From NCBI RefSeq assembly GCF_000364625.1, contig NZ_KB822606.1, forward strand, positions 1 to 64,000: 64,000 bases of DNA. Reading direction: 5' to 3'. The translations under genes were made by a program, and so were the position numbers. Each line of letters begins with the position of its first letter. Position 1 is the first letter of the stretch. Below the pieces are notes generated by a model, which saw only the letters and a program-made list of their open reading frames with translations, ran no database searches and was not told the origin of the DNA. Source of the stretch: Pseudomonas thermotolerans DSM 14292. Its GTDB lineage: Bacteria > Pseudomonadota > Gammaproteobacteria > Pseudomonadales > Pseudomonadaceae. Of the stretch, positions 1 through 8,503 are shown in pieces.

Positions 1-120
1 CTCCGGCTTCAATTCAATGACTGTGTTGCACTCAGTTTCTGCATCCGCCTCTACTATTGTCCTTCGGGTCCGTGTTTTGACACTCCGACCTCGAATACAA
101 GCAACTGGGGATATTTAAGG

Positions 121-1083
121 ATGAAAGTGAAAAACACCTTAGGCGTTGTCGTAGGTTCACTGATCGGAAGTCTTTCCCTCAGCGCACTGGCCCAAGGCCA
201 AGGTGCAGTCGAGGCGGAAATTTTCGGTAAGCGCTACTTCGAGGACAGCACTCGCGATTTCGATGAAGGCAACTTGCTGGGGGGATCTATCGGATACTTC
301 CTGACCGAAGATCTGTCCGTGTCGTTGTCCTATGGCGAGTATCACGATCTTCGCGGCGACAGCACCAACAAGAACATCAAGGGCAGTTCCACCGGCCTGG
401 ACCTGGTCTATCACTTCGGCGAGCCGGGACCGGGCCTGCGTCCCTATCTGTCCGGCGGCCTGGCGCACCAGAGCATCGGCCAGGACGTGCGCAGCGGACG
501 TGACCACACTACCCAGGGCGTGATCGGCGCCGGCCTGAAGTACTACTTCACCGAGCACTTCTTCGCCCGTGCGGGCGTCGACGGTCTGTACAACTTCGAC
601 CGTGGCGACAGCGAATGGATGGCCGGCGTTGGGGTCGGCGTGAACTTCGGCGGCGCCAAGCCGGTCGCCCCGGTGATGGCCGAACCCGAGCCGATCCCGG
701 AGCCGGAACCGCAGCCGGAACCGCCGCAGACCGTGCGCGTCGAGCTGGACGTGAAGTTCGACTTCGACAAGTCGGTGGTGAAGGAAGAAAGCTACGGCGA
801 CATCAAGAACCTGGCCGACTTCATGAACCAGTACCCGCAGACCACCACCGTGGTGGAAGGCCACACCGACTCCGTGGGTACCGACGCCTACAACCAGAAG
901 CTCTCGGAACGCCGCGCCAACGCGGTGCGTGACGTGCTGGTCAACCAGTACGGCGTAAGCCCGGAGCGGGTGGACTCGGTAGGCTATGGCGAGTCCCGTC
1001 CGGTGGCGGACAATGCTACTCCGGAAGGTCGGGCGATCAACCGCCGCGTGGAGGCGGCCGTGGAAGCCCAGGTCCAGCAGTAA
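121..1083 (+). CDS. oprF: OprF-like major outer-membrane porin (OmpA family)
   Basis: Major outer membrane porin and peptidoglycan anchor. The 320-residue product has a signal peptide ending at Ala-Leu-Ala (about residue 24), an N-terminal eight-strand beta-barrel domain (about 25-178) rich in Tyr/Phe/Gly alternation, a Pro/Glu linker (about 181-205) and a C-terminal OmpA peptidoglycan-binding domain (about 207-316) with GHTDSVG and LSERRA motifs. TAAGG stands directly before the ATG. It contains no cysteine and is about 30 residues shorter than P. aeruginosa OprF, which I recall has four cysteines near the linker. Its place before cobA and the nir/nas genes agrees with PAO1 as I recall it. 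Bases 1-120 should hold its promoter, but I could not assign one convincingly. Confidence 0.95.
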   Translation: MKVKNTLGVVVGSLIGSLSLSALAQGQGAVEAEIFGKRYFEDSTRDFDEGNLLGGSIGYFLTEDLSVSLSYGEYHDLRGDSTNKNIKGSSTGLDLVYHFGEPGPGLRPYLSGGLAHQSIGQDVRSGRDHTTQGVIGAGLKYYFTEHFFARAGVDGLYNFDRGDSEWMAGVGVGVNFGGAKPVAPVMAEPEPIPEPEPQPEPPQTVRVELDVKFDFDKSVVKEESYGDIKNLADFMNQYPQTTTVVEGHTDSVGTDAYNQKLSERRANAVRDVLVNQYGVSPERVDSVGYGESRPVADNATPEGRAINRRVEAAVEAQVQQ

Positions 1084-1102
1084 GAGGACTGCCGACGAGG
1101 AG

Positions 1103-1125
1103 AACCCGGCCTTGGCCGGGTTTTT
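1103..1125 (+). terminator. Intrinsic terminator of oprF
   Basis: An inverted repeat AACCCGGC/GCCGGGTT with a four-base loop is followed by five T, 20 bases after the oprF stop. This is a typical rho-independent terminator reading on the plus strand. Confidence 0.9.
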
Positions 1126-1234
1126 CTTCGCCTGCCTTTTCCCTCACCCCGGTAGCTCTCCCGGCGAGGGGGTACGTTCCCCGATACTCTAGCGGCAGCT
1201 CGCCGAGGAGAATGGCAAGCGGCACCCGGAAGCA

Positions 1235-1969
1235 TCAGGCACTGCATGCCAGCAGAGCCTCGCGGGCGGCGGCCACCTCGCCGATCACCAGGATCGCCGG
1301 GCTCTTCAGGGCGAAGCGCGCGGCGTCCTGACGCATGCGGGCCAGGCTGCTGCGGCATTCGCGCTGCTGCGGCAGCGAGGCGTTCTCGATCATCGCCACC
1401 GGCATGTCGGCGCGCATGCCGCCGGCCAGCAAGCTGTCGCGTACCTCGCCGAGCTTGGCCACGCCCATGTAGACCACCAGGGTGGTGCCGCCTTTGGCCA
1501 GGGCCGCCCAGTCCAGGCTGCTGTCGTCCTGGGTGTGGGCGGTGACCAGGGTCACCCCGCGGGCGATGCCGCGCAGGGTCAGGGGAATGCCGCAGCCGGT
1601 GGCGCCGGCCAGCCCGGCGGTGATGCCGTTGACCAGCTCCGCCTCGATGCCGTGGGCGGCCAGCCAGTCGACCTCCTCGCTGCCGCGGCCGAAGATGCAC
1701 GGGTCGCCGCCCTTCAGGCGCACCACGCACTTGCCCTGGCGGGCGTAGCGCAGCATCAGGCGGTGGATGAAGGCCTGCGGGGTGGAACGGCAGCCGCCGC
1801 GCTTGCCTACCGGGATCACCCGGGCGTCGGGACAGTGCTCCAGCACTGCCGGGTTGACCAGGTCGTCGACCAGTACCACCTGGGCCCTGGCCAGGACCTT
1901 TACTGCCTTGAGGGTGAGCAGTTCCGGGTCGCCGGGGCCGGCGCCCACCAGCCAGACTTTGCCATTCAT
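1235..1969 (-). CDS. cobA: Uroporphyrinogen-III C-methyltransferase
   Basis: SAM-dependent methylation of uroporphyrinogen III to precorrin-2, the entry to siroheme (and cobalamin). The 244-residue, single-domain protein begins with the SUMT signature VGAGPGDP (residues 8-15) and has the second signature GGDPCIFGRG near residue 90. The start has a strong GAGGAGG site. It lies 13 bases after nasC and is the last gene of the nirB-nirD-nasC-cobA series. This fits a role in supplying siroheme to NirB. No CysG-type dehydrogenase/ferrochelatase domain is fused, so the later siroheme steps must be encoded elsewhere. Confidence 0.95.
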   Translation of the reverse strand: MNGKVWLVGAGPGDPELLTLKAVKVLARAQVVLVDDLVNPAVLEHCPDARVIPVGKRGGCRSTPQAFIHRLMLRYARQGKCVVRLKGGDPCIFGRGSEEVDWLAAHGIEAELVNGITAGLAGATGCGIPLTLRGIARGVTLVTAHTQDDSSLDWAALAKGGTTLVVYMGVAKLGEVRDSLLAGGMRADMPVAMIENASLPQQRECRSSLARMRQDAARFALKSPAILVIGEVAAAREALLACSA

Positions 1970-1982
1970 GATCGTTTCCTCC

Positions 1983-4712
1983 TCAGGTCGGCACGGCCAG
2001 GGACCGCTCCCGCCCGCTCGCGGTGGCCCCCAGCAGTCGCTTGATTTCCGGGACGCACGAGCCGCAGCTCGTGCCGCATTGCAGTTCGCGCTTGAGGGCG
2101 TCGAGGTCGAGGCCGCGGGCGATGCCCTCGCGGATCGCCTGCTCGCTGACGTTCAGGCAGTTGCACAGGGTCCTGTCGGCCACCTGGCCGCCGCCGGGCG
2201 GCGCGGACAGCGGGGCGAGCAGCCAGCGGCGCAGCTTGGCGTCGCTGCGACCCTCGTGCCACAGCACCTTGAGCCAGTCGCGGGCAGCGGTCTCGCCGGC
2301 CAGACGCAGAGCGAGGATGCGTCCGTCTTCGATGCGCACGCGTTTGCCGACGGTGCGCCGGGGGTCGTCGTAGGCCAGCACTGGGCCCACGTCGAGGCCG
2401 AGCAGCCGGTCGATGGCGGCCAGCAGCGCGGCGTCCGGGGCTTGGGCGGCGGCGGCCCTGATCTGCAGGGCGGGGCGGTCGCGGCCGGCGAGGGTCAGGC
2501 TGGCGTAGGCGAAGCCGTCGACCAGTGGGCGCAGGGCCTCGAAGCGCTCTTGCACCCGGCCCTCGACCAGGGCGAACAGCTGCCAGGGCAGTTCTACCTT
2601 GTCCACCTCGATGGCGGCGTGCTTGAGCTCTGGCTGGCGGGACAGCGGGTCGCAGGCCGGCAGGGTCAGGACGTTGGTGCCCAGCCCTTTGAGGAACCGG
2701 TCGCCCCAGTGCATCGGCAGCCAGGCCTGGCCGGGACGCAGGCTGTCATCGGCCTGCACGGGGAGGATCAGGCTGCCGCGCCGGCTGCGTACCCGCACCA
2801 GCTCGCCGGCACTCAGGCGGCGCCGACGCAGTTCGTCCGGATGTAGGCCGAGCACCGCCTCCGGGACGTGGCCGAACAGCCGCGCGGCGGTGCCGGTACG
2901 GCTCATGCCGTGCCACTGGTCGCGCAGCCGGCCGGTGTTGAGGATCAGCGGGAAGCGCGCCTCGCGACGCTCGCGGGGCGCCTGGTAGGGCTCGGCGACG
3001 AAGCGGGCGCGACCGCTTGCGGTGGGGAAGCGGCCGTCGGCGTAGAGGCGTGGGGTGCCTGCCGTGGCGCCGGTCGGGAAGGGCCACTGCTGGGGGCCGC
3101 GGGCGTCGAGGAGGGCGTAGCTCAGGCCGCTGTAGTCCAGGTCACGGCCGGCGGTGAGCGGCTTGTATTCCTCGAACAGGGCTTCGGGGCCAGTGAAGTC
3201 GAACAGGCTGGGCAGGCCGGGGCGCAGGTGGCGTTCCAGGCGGCGGGCGAAGTCGCAGGCGATCGCCCAGTCCGGCCGCGCCTCTCCGGGCGCTGGCACG
3301 GCGCGGCGCACGTGGCTGATGCGCCGTTCGGAGTTGCTCAGCGTGCCTTCCTTCTCGCCCCAGCTGGCGGCAGGCAGCAGCAGGTCGGCGTAGCGACAGG
3401 TCTCGGTGGTGGCGAAGGCTTCCTGGACCACCACGAAGGGGCAGGCGGCCAAGGCCTCGTGAATCCGCTGCTGGTCCGGCAGGGACTGCGCGGGGTTGCT
3501 GCAGGCGATCCACAGCGCCCTGATGCGCCCGTCACGCACTGCCTCGAACAGCTCCACGGCGGTCAGTCCGGGGCTCTCCGGCAGGCGCTCGACGCCCCAG
3601 TGGGCGGCCACTTCGGCGCGGTGTGCGGCGCTGGCGGCGTCGCGGTGGCCGGGCAGCAGGTTGGCCAGGGTGCCGGTCTCCCGGCCGCCCATGGCGTTGG
3701 GCTGGCCGGTGAGGGAGAAGGGGCCGGTGCCGGGGCGGCCGATCTGTCCGGTGGCCAGGTGCAGGTTGATCAGCGCGCTGTTCTTGGCGCTGCCGACGGT
3801 GGACTGGTTGAGGCCCATGCACCACAGGGAGAGGAAGCTGGGTGCCCGGCCGATCCACTCGGCGGCGCACAGCAGCTGCTCCTCGGGGATGCCGCAGAGC
3901 GCGGCGACCGCCGCCGGGGTGTAGTCGCGCACCAGCGCCTTGAGGGCCTCGAAGCCTTCGGTGTGGGCGTCGATGAAGCGGAGGTCGATCCAGCCCTCCC
4001 AGAGCAGCAGGTGGAGGATACCGTGGAACAGCGCCACGTCGGTGCCGGGCAGGATCGCCAGGTGCAGGTCGGCCAGCTCGCAGGTGTCGGTACGCCGCGG
4101 GTCGACGACGATGACCTTCAGCTCCGGGCGCGCGGCCTTGGCGGCTTCCAGCCGGCGAAAAAGAACGGGATGGGCATAGGCCATATTGCTGCCGGCAATC
4201 AGCAGGCAGTCGGTGCGCTCGATGTCCTCGTAGGAACAGGGCGGGGCGTCGGCACCCAGGCTGCGCTTGTAGCCGACCACCGCGCTGGACATGCACAGCC
4301 GCGAGTTGCTGTCGATGTTGTTGGTGCCGACCAGGGCGCGGGCCAGCTTGTTGAAGGCGTAGTAGTCCTCGGTGAGCAGCTGGCCGGAGACGTAGAAGGC
4401 CACGCTGTCCGGGCCGTGCTCGCGGATGGTGGCGGCGAAGATGCTCGCCGCATGCTCCAGGGCGCTGTCCCAGTCGGTGCGGCTGCGCGCCAGGTCCTTG
4501 CCCAGGCGCAGCTCGGGGTACAGGGCGCGGGCATCGGCATCGCCGGTCAGGTGCAGGGTCGAGCCCTTGCTGCACAGCCTGCCGAAGTTGGCCGGATGCT
4601 CCGGATCGCCCTGCACGCCGAGGATGCGCGTGCCGTCGTGCTCGATCAGCACGCCGCAGCCGACGCCGCAGTAGCAGCAGGTCGAGGCGGTGGTTCGGGT
4701 CGCTCGGGTCAT
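1983..4712 (-). CDS. nasC: Assimilatory nitrate reductase catalytic subunit
   Basis: Cytoplasmic molybdenum enzyme reducing nitrate to nitrite. The 909-residue protein has an N-terminal [4Fe-4S] motif (Cys12, Cys15, Cys19, Cys47), a large molybdopterin-guanine dinucleotide oxidoreductase domain, a molybdopterin dinucleotide-binding domain (about 590-710) and a C-terminal BFD-like [2Fe-2S] domain with CNCLNV and CGTSCGSC, as in the Klebsiella NasA type. The open frame continues 40 codons upstream, but the start at 4712 is preferred: it has AAGGGAG upstream and directly precedes the iron-sulfur motif. It is 41 bases after nirD and probably shares the nirB transcript. Confidence 0.95.
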   Translation of the reverse strand: MTRATRTTASTCCYCGVGCGVLIEHDGTRILGVQGDPEHPANFGRLCSKGSTLHLTGDADARALYPELRLGKDLARSRTDWDSALEHAASIFAATIREHGPDSVAFYVSGQLLTEDYYAFNKLARALVGTNNIDSNSRLCMSSAVVGYKRSLGADAPPCSYEDIERTDCLLIAGSNMAYAHPVLFRRLEAAKAARPELKVIVVDPRRTDTCELADLHLAILPGTDVALFHGILHLLLWEGWIDLRFIDAHTEGFEALKALVRDYTPAAVAALCGIPEEQLLCAAEWIGRAPSFLSLWCMGLNQSTVGSAKNSALINLHLATGQIGRPGTGPFSLTGQPNAMGGRETGTLANLLPGHRDAASAAHRAEVAAHWGVERLPESPGLTAVELFEAVRDGRIRALWIACSNPAQSLPDQQRIHEALAACPFVVVQEAFATTETCRYADLLLPAASWGEKEGTLSNSERRISHVRRAVPAPGEARPDWAIACDFARRLERHLRPGLPSLFDFTGPEALFEEYKPLTAGRDLDYSGLSYALLDARGPQQWPFPTGATAGTPRLYADGRFPTASGRARFVAEPYQAPRERREARFPLILNTGRLRDQWHGMSRTGTAARLFGHVPEAVLGLHPDELRRRRLSAGELVRVRSRRGSLILPVQADDSLRPGQAWLPMHWGDRFLKGLGTNVLTLPACDPLSRQPELKHAAIEVDKVELPWQLFALVEGRVQERFEALRPLVDGFAYASLTLAGRDRPALQIRAAAAQAPDAALLAAIDRLLGLDVGPVLAYDDPRRTVGKRVRIEDGRILALRLAGETAARDWLKVLWHEGRSDAKLRRWLLAPLSAPPGGGQVADRTLCNCLNVSEQAIREGIARGLDLDALKRELQCGTSCGSCVPEIKRLLGATASGRERSLAVPT

Positions 4713-4753
4713 GGCTGTCGCTCCCTTGTGGTTCGGCGCTGCCGGGCAGGTAC

Positions 4754-5080
4754 TCAGGCGCAGTGGCGGACGGCGTTCAGGGCCAGTAGCACGCGGCCGT
4801 TCTCCACCTTCGCCGGGTGGCGATGGGCACAACCGACGTCGGGGGCCACGGCCTGGCCGCTTTCCAGTTCGATCTGCCAGTTGTGCAGCGGGCAGGCGAC
4901 GCGCTTGCCGTAGATGAGGCCCTGGGACAGCGGGCCGCCCTTGTGCGGGCAGCGGTCGTCGAGGGCGAAGACTTCGTCGTCGCCGGTACGGAAGATGGCG
5001 ATGTCGCCCTTGGGGCCGGCGACCACGCGCGAGCCGAGGGGGGCGATGTCGTCGAGGGCGCAGATGTCGAGCCAGGTCAT
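4754..5080 (-). CDS. nirD: Nitrite reductase (NADH) small subunit
   Basis: Small subunit of assimilatory NADH-nitrite reductase. The 108-residue protein is a Rieske-like fold with spaced C-P-H and C-P-L-H motifs (DRCPHKGG and ACPLHNW). NirD proteins of some bacteria lack Rieske cluster ligands, but here the C-x-H and C-x-x-H pattern is intact, so a [2Fe-2S] cluster is possible. GGAG precedes the ATG. It lies 58 bases downstream of nirB and 41 bases upstream of nasC. Confidence 0.93.
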   Translation of the reverse strand: MTWLDICALDDIAPLGSRVVAGPKGDIAIFRTGDDEVFALDDRCPHKGGPLSQGLIYGKRVACPLHNWQIELESGQAVAPDVGCAHRHPAKVENGRVLLALNAVRHCA

Positions 5081-5138
5081 GGGGAGTCTCCGGAAGCGTG
5101 GTGATTCGGTGGTTGCCCGTCCTCGTCGGGGGGCACGG

Positions 5139-7589
5139 TCAGGCGGGTTCCAGCTGCTTGAGGGGAATGCGGTCGAATTCCTGCTTCAGATGCGGGGTCT
5201 CGAGGCGTTCCTTCCACGGGTCCCGCTCCAGCGAAAGCGCGTAGTGCAACCGCGCGGCCAGCTCCTTGCGGTTCTCGGCGTCCTCGAGCACTGCCTTCCT
5301 GACGTGCTCCATGCCGACCCGCTGCAGGTAGTGGACGGTGCGCTCCAGGTAGAAGGCTTCCTCGCGGTACAGCTGCAGGAAGGCGGCGCTGTATTCGCGG
5401 ACTTCCTCGGCGCTCTTGAGCTTGACGAAGAATTCCGCCACTTCGGTCTTGATGCCGCCGTTGCCGCCGACGTACAGCTCCCAGCCGGAGTCCACGCCGA
5501 TGATGCCGATGTCCTTGATGCCGGCCTCGGCGCAGTTGCGCGGGCAGCCGGAGACCGCCAGCTTGACCTTGTGCGGCGACCACATGTTGAACAGATCGTG
5601 CTCCAGGTCGATGCCCAACTGGGTGGAGTTCTGGGTGCCGAAGCGGCAGAACTCGCTGCCCACGCAGGTCTTCACGGTGCGTATGGACTTGCCGTAGGCG
5701 TGCCCGGAGGGCATGTCCAGATCCTTCCAGACCTTCGGCAGGTCCTCCTTCTTCACCCCCAGCAGGTCGATGCGCTGGCCGCCGGTGACCTTGACCATGG
5801 GCACCTGGTACTTCTCCGCCACGTCGGCGATGCGCCGCAGCTCGGCCGGGGTGGTGACCCCGCCCCACATGCGCGGTACCACCGAGTAGGTGCCGTCCTT
5901 CTGGATGTTGGCGTGGGCGCGTTCGTTGATCAGCCGCGACTGCGGGTCATCCTTGGCCTCACCCGGCCAGGTGGAGATCAGGTAGTAGTTGAGCGCCGGG
6001 CGGCAGGTGGCGCAGCCGTTCGGCGTGCTCCAGTCCATGAAGCGCATGGCCTCGGCCATGGAGGTCAGGTGGTGCTCGCGGATCGCCTGGCGCACCTGGC
6101 CGTGGTTCAGCTCGGTGCAGCCGCACACCGGCTTCTCGCTCTTCGGCTTGACGTCCGCCGCACCGCCCACGGTGCTGATCAGGATCTGTTCCACCAGCCC
6201 GGCGCAGGAGCCGCAGGAGCTGGCGGCCTTGGTATGCCTCTTGACCTCGTCCACGGAGAACAGACCGTTCTCCTGAATGGCCTTGACGATGGTTCCCTTG
6301 CACACCCCGTTGCAGCCGCACACCTCGGCGCTGTCCGGCATGCTGGCGGCGCTGTTCTGGCCCTGGTGGCCGACGTCGCCCAAGGCGCTCTCGCCGAACA
6401 TCAGGTGATCGCGGATGCCGGCGATGTTGGCGTTCTCGCGGATCTGCCGGAAGTACCAGCCGCCGTCGGCGGTGTCGCCGTACAGGCAGGCGCCGACCAG
6501 CACGTCGTCCTTGATCACCAGCTTCTTGTAGACGCCGCCGATGGGGTCGGAGAGGGTGATGGTCTCGGTGCCTTCGCCGCCCATGAAATCGCCGGCGGAG
6601 AACAGGTCGATGCCGGTGACCTTGAGCTTGGTGGAGGTCACCGAGCCGCGGTAGCTGGCGAAGCCGAGCTGCGCCAGGTGGTTGGCGCAGACCTTGGCCT
6701 GCTCGAACAGCGGGGCCACTAGGCCGTAGGCGATGCCGCGGTGGTTGGCGCATTCGCCCACCGCGTAGATGCGCGGGTCGTAGGTCTGCAGGGTGTCGTT
6801 GACCAGGATGCCGCGGTTGCAGGGCAGCCCGGCGCGTTCCGCCAGCTCGGTGCTGGGGCGGATGCCGGCGGCCATCACCACTAGATCGGCGGGAATCACC
6901 TCGCCGTTCCTGAACTTTACGGCGCAGACTCGGCCGTCGCCGTTGTCCAGCAGCTCCTCGGTCTGCTCGTTGAGGCGGAAGCGGATGCCGCGTTCCTCCA
7001 GGGCGCCCTGCAGGAGCTTGCCGGCGGTGCGATCGAGCTGGCGCTCCAGCAGCCAGTCGGCGATGTGCACCACGGTCACGTCCATGCCGCGCTGCTTGAG
7101 GCCGTTGGCCGCCTCCAGGCCAAGCAGGCCGCCGCCGATCACTACCGCATGGCTGTAGGTCCTGGCGGCTTCCATCATCAACTGGGTGTCGGCGATGTCG
7201 CGGTAGCCGATCACGCCATCCAGGCGGTTGCCGGGGATCGGCAGGATGAAGGGGGTGGAGCCGGTGGCCAGCAGCAGACGGTCGTATTCCGCCTCGCTGC
7301 CGTCCTCGGCGTAGACCTTGCGCGCGCGGCGGTCGATCTTCACCACCTTACGGCCGAGCAGCAGCCGGATGCCGTTGTCCGCATACCAGTCGAGGTCGTT
7401 GAGCACGATGTCCCCGAAGGTCTGCTCGCCGGCCAGCACGGGGGAGAGCAGGATGCGGTTGTAGTTGGGGTGCGGTTCGGCGCCGAACACGGTGATGTCG
7501 TAGAGATCGGGGGCGACCTTGAGCAGTTCCTCGAGGGTGCGCACCCCGGCCATACCGTTGCCGACCATGACCAACTTGAGCTTTTTCAT
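5139..7589 (-). CDS. nirB: Nitrite reductase (NADH) large subunit
   Basis: Six-electron reduction of nitrite to ammonium in the cytoplasm. The 816 residues contain an FAD/NAD pyridine-nucleotide oxidoreductase module (about 1-390), two BFD-like [2Fe-2S] domains with CGCNGVCKG and CGSC, then CGC and CATC (about 410-530), and a siroheme/[4Fe-4S] nitrite-sulfite reductase domain with TCVGSEFCRFG and SGCPRNCAEAG. The frame is open 9 codons further upstream, but the start at 7589 gives the normal N-terminus (MKKLKLVMVGNGMAG) and has GGAG. It is the first gene of the nirB-nirD-nasC-cobA series and is preceded by the ANTAR-type leader described separately. Confidence 0.96.
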   Translation of the reverse strand: MKKLKLVMVGNGMAGVRTLEELLKVAPDLYDITVFGAEPHPNYNRILLSPVLAGEQTFGDIVLNDLDWYADNGIRLLLGRKVVKIDRRARKVYAEDGSEAEYDRLLLATGSTPFILPIPGNRLDGVIGYRDIADTQLMMEAARTYSHAVVIGGGLLGLEAANGLKQRGMDVTVVHIADWLLERQLDRTAGKLLQGALEERGIRFRLNEQTEELLDNGDGRVCAVKFRNGEVIPADLVVMAAGIRPSTELAERAGLPCNRGILVNDTLQTYDPRIYAVGECANHRGIAYGLVAPLFEQAKVCANHLAQLGFASYRGSVTSTKLKVTGIDLFSAGDFMGGEGTETITLSDPIGGVYKKLVIKDDVLVGACLYGDTADGGWYFRQIRENANIAGIRDHLMFGESALGDVGHQGQNSAASMPDSAEVCGCNGVCKGTIVKAIQENGLFSVDEVKRHTKAASSCGSCAGLVEQILISTVGGAADVKPKSEKPVCGCTELNHGQVRQAIREHHLTSMAEAMRFMDWSTPNGCATCRPALNYYLISTWPGEAKDDPQSRLINERAHANIQKDGTYSVVPRMWGGVTTPAELRRIADVAEKYQVPMVKVTGGQRIDLLGVKKEDLPKVWKDLDMPSGHAYGKSIRTVKTCVGSEFCRFGTQNSTQLGIDLEHDLFNMWSPHKVKLAVSGCPRNCAEAGIKDIGIIGVDSGWELYVGGNGGIKTEVAEFFVKLKSAEEVREYSAAFLQLYREEAFYLERTVHYLQRVGMEHVRKAVLEDAENRKELAARLHYALSLERDPWKERLETPHLKQEFDRIPLKQLEPA

Positions 7590-7622
7590 GCGGGCTATCT
7601 CCGGCACAAAAATCACGCAAAC

Positions 7623-7663
7623 AAAAAAAGGCGTCCTGCCGGTTGCCCAGCAAGGACGCCTTT
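7623..7663 (-). terminator. Leader terminator of the nirB operon
   Basis: On the minus strand an 11-bp stem (AAAGGCGTCCT/AGGACGCCTTT) with a 15-base loop is followed by a run of seven T, ending 33 bases before the nirB start. Its place between promoter and gene, not behind a gene, marks it as an attenuator. Confidence 0.85.
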
Positions 7664-7669
7664 GTCCAG

Positions 7670-7709
7670 TCCCGATCGGTCGGGAAGTGCCCCCTCGCCA
7701 TTGAGGGGG
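7670..7709 (-). promoter_or_regulatory. Tandem hexaloop leader RNA (ANTAR/NasT target) of nirB
   Basis: Read on the minus strand, two stem-loops with six-base loops stand 4 bases apart. P1 (7709-7690) is CCCCCTC/GAGGGGG closing the loop AATGGC. P2 (7685-7670) is TCCCG/CGGGA closing the loop ACCGAT. Both loops have A at position 1 and G at position 4, the signature known for RNA targets of ANTAR antiterminators such as NasT, NasR and EutV. The leader terminator starts 6 bases after P2. I infer NasT control by nitrate. NasT and NasS are not encoded in the window. Confidence 0.8.
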
Positions 7710-7738
7710 ACGCTTTAGTGCATTGTCGAGAGGATTAC

Positions 7739-7754
7739 TGCACGGGCTGTGCCA
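7739..7754 (-). promoter_or_regulatory. Sigma-54 (RpoN) promoter of the nirB operon
   Basis: The minus strand reads TGGCAC-AGCCC-GTGCA, differing from the -24/-12 consensus (TGGCAC-N5-TTGCA) at one base. It predicts a transcript start near 7728, about 19 bases before the first leader hairpin. Inverted half-sites TGCACC (7817-7822) and GGTGCG (7848-7853) lie 90-125 bases upstream and could be NtrC half-sites, but neither is a full palindrome. Confidence 0.75.
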
Positions 7755-7862
7755 ACTTTCCCAGAGACGGATTTCCGGGCCCGGCGAGGAGGGATTGGCG
7801 GTTTGCGCGGGAAAAGTGCACCAGATCGAGGCATGGGGCGTTGTCGTGGTGCGTTTTCGCCG

Positions 7863-7887
7863 CCGGTCCCTGCGGACGAGGGACCGG
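7863..7887 (-). terminator. Hairpin after the PqiC-like lipoprotein gene
   Basis: CCGGTCCC/GGGACCGG with a 9-base loop lies just beyond the stop of the lipoprotein gene (minus strand). There is no T run, so terminator function is uncertain. It separates the MCE operon from the nirB promoter region. Confidence 0.45.
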
Positions 7888-7894
7888 GGATGGC

Positions 7895-8503
7895 TCAGCG
7901 GCCGGCCGCGGCCTGGGTAGCGGTCCAGTCGATCAACTGGCGGGCCAGGCGTTCGCTGGCCTGGCCGAAGGCGGCGACCACCGCTTCGAGCTGCTCTCCG
8001 TCGCTCGGCTGGTGCACCTCGAAGCGGCGGCTGGCGAGGATGCGTTGCGAGCCGCTGCTGGCCAGGTGAGCGTCGTAGCGGATCACCACCACCGGGCGGC
8101 CGTTCCGGTACTCGGCCTGGAAAGCCGCCAGGCTGCCCTGCAGGTCCAGGTCGGTCAGCAGGTGCTGGTCGTCGCTGCTCACCGTGGTGAAGCGGCCGTC
8201 ATCGATGAACAGTTCCACCAGGCGGTCGCGCAGCAGCGCCGGGGCCTCGTCGCTCCAGCGTGCCCCCTTGTAGCTGCTCAGCTGGCTGCCGGCGGGGATC
8301 ACCGCGATGCGTGTGCTGGAGAGGATCATGCTGGCCCGCGGACGGCTGATGCGCAGCGCGCGGTCGATTTTCGTCGTGGAGGCGGGCGGCAGGCTGGCGG
8401 CGGGCAGCAGGTAGACCTGCACCGGCTCGGCCTGGGGTAGGAGGGTACAGGCGGTGAGGGCGAAGGCGAGGCCCGCCAGGGCCAGGTAGCGGCCGATGCT
8501 CAT
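7895..8503 (-). CDS. PqiC-type ABC transport auxiliary lipoprotein
   Basis: The 202-residue protein has an N-terminal signal with a lipobox (LTACT, Cys near residue 19) and the ABC-type transport auxiliary (PqiC/YmbA) domain. In the Pqi system this family sits in the outer membrane and works with an MCE protein spanning the periplasm. Its start codon overlaps the MCE gene stop (ATGA at 8503-8500), so translation is probably coupled. It is the last gene of the STAS-MlaE/ATPase/MCE operon. I recall the PAO1 orthologue as PA3214, in another chromosomal place. Confidence 0.85.
   Translation of the reverse strand: MSIGRYLALAGLAFALTACTLLPQAEPVQVYLLPAASLPPASTTKIDRALRISRPRASMILSSTRIAVIPAGSQLSSYKGARWSDEAPALLRDRLVELFIDDGRFTTVSSDDQHLLTDLDLQGSLAAFQAEYRNGRPVVVIRYDAHLASSGSQRILASRRFEVHQPSDGEQLEAVVAAFGQASERLARQLIDWTATQAAAGR

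Noticed and set aside
1140-1185. CCCTCACC...GGCGAGGG inverted segment after oprF as a REP element
   Set aside because: I saw no further copies with the same pattern in the window, so a repeat family cannot be supported.
2868-6722. Long plus-strand open frames opposite nasC, nirD and nirB
   Set aside because: They are complementary to well-supported minus-strand genes, have no binding sites and give Ala/Gly/Val-rich sequences with no motif.
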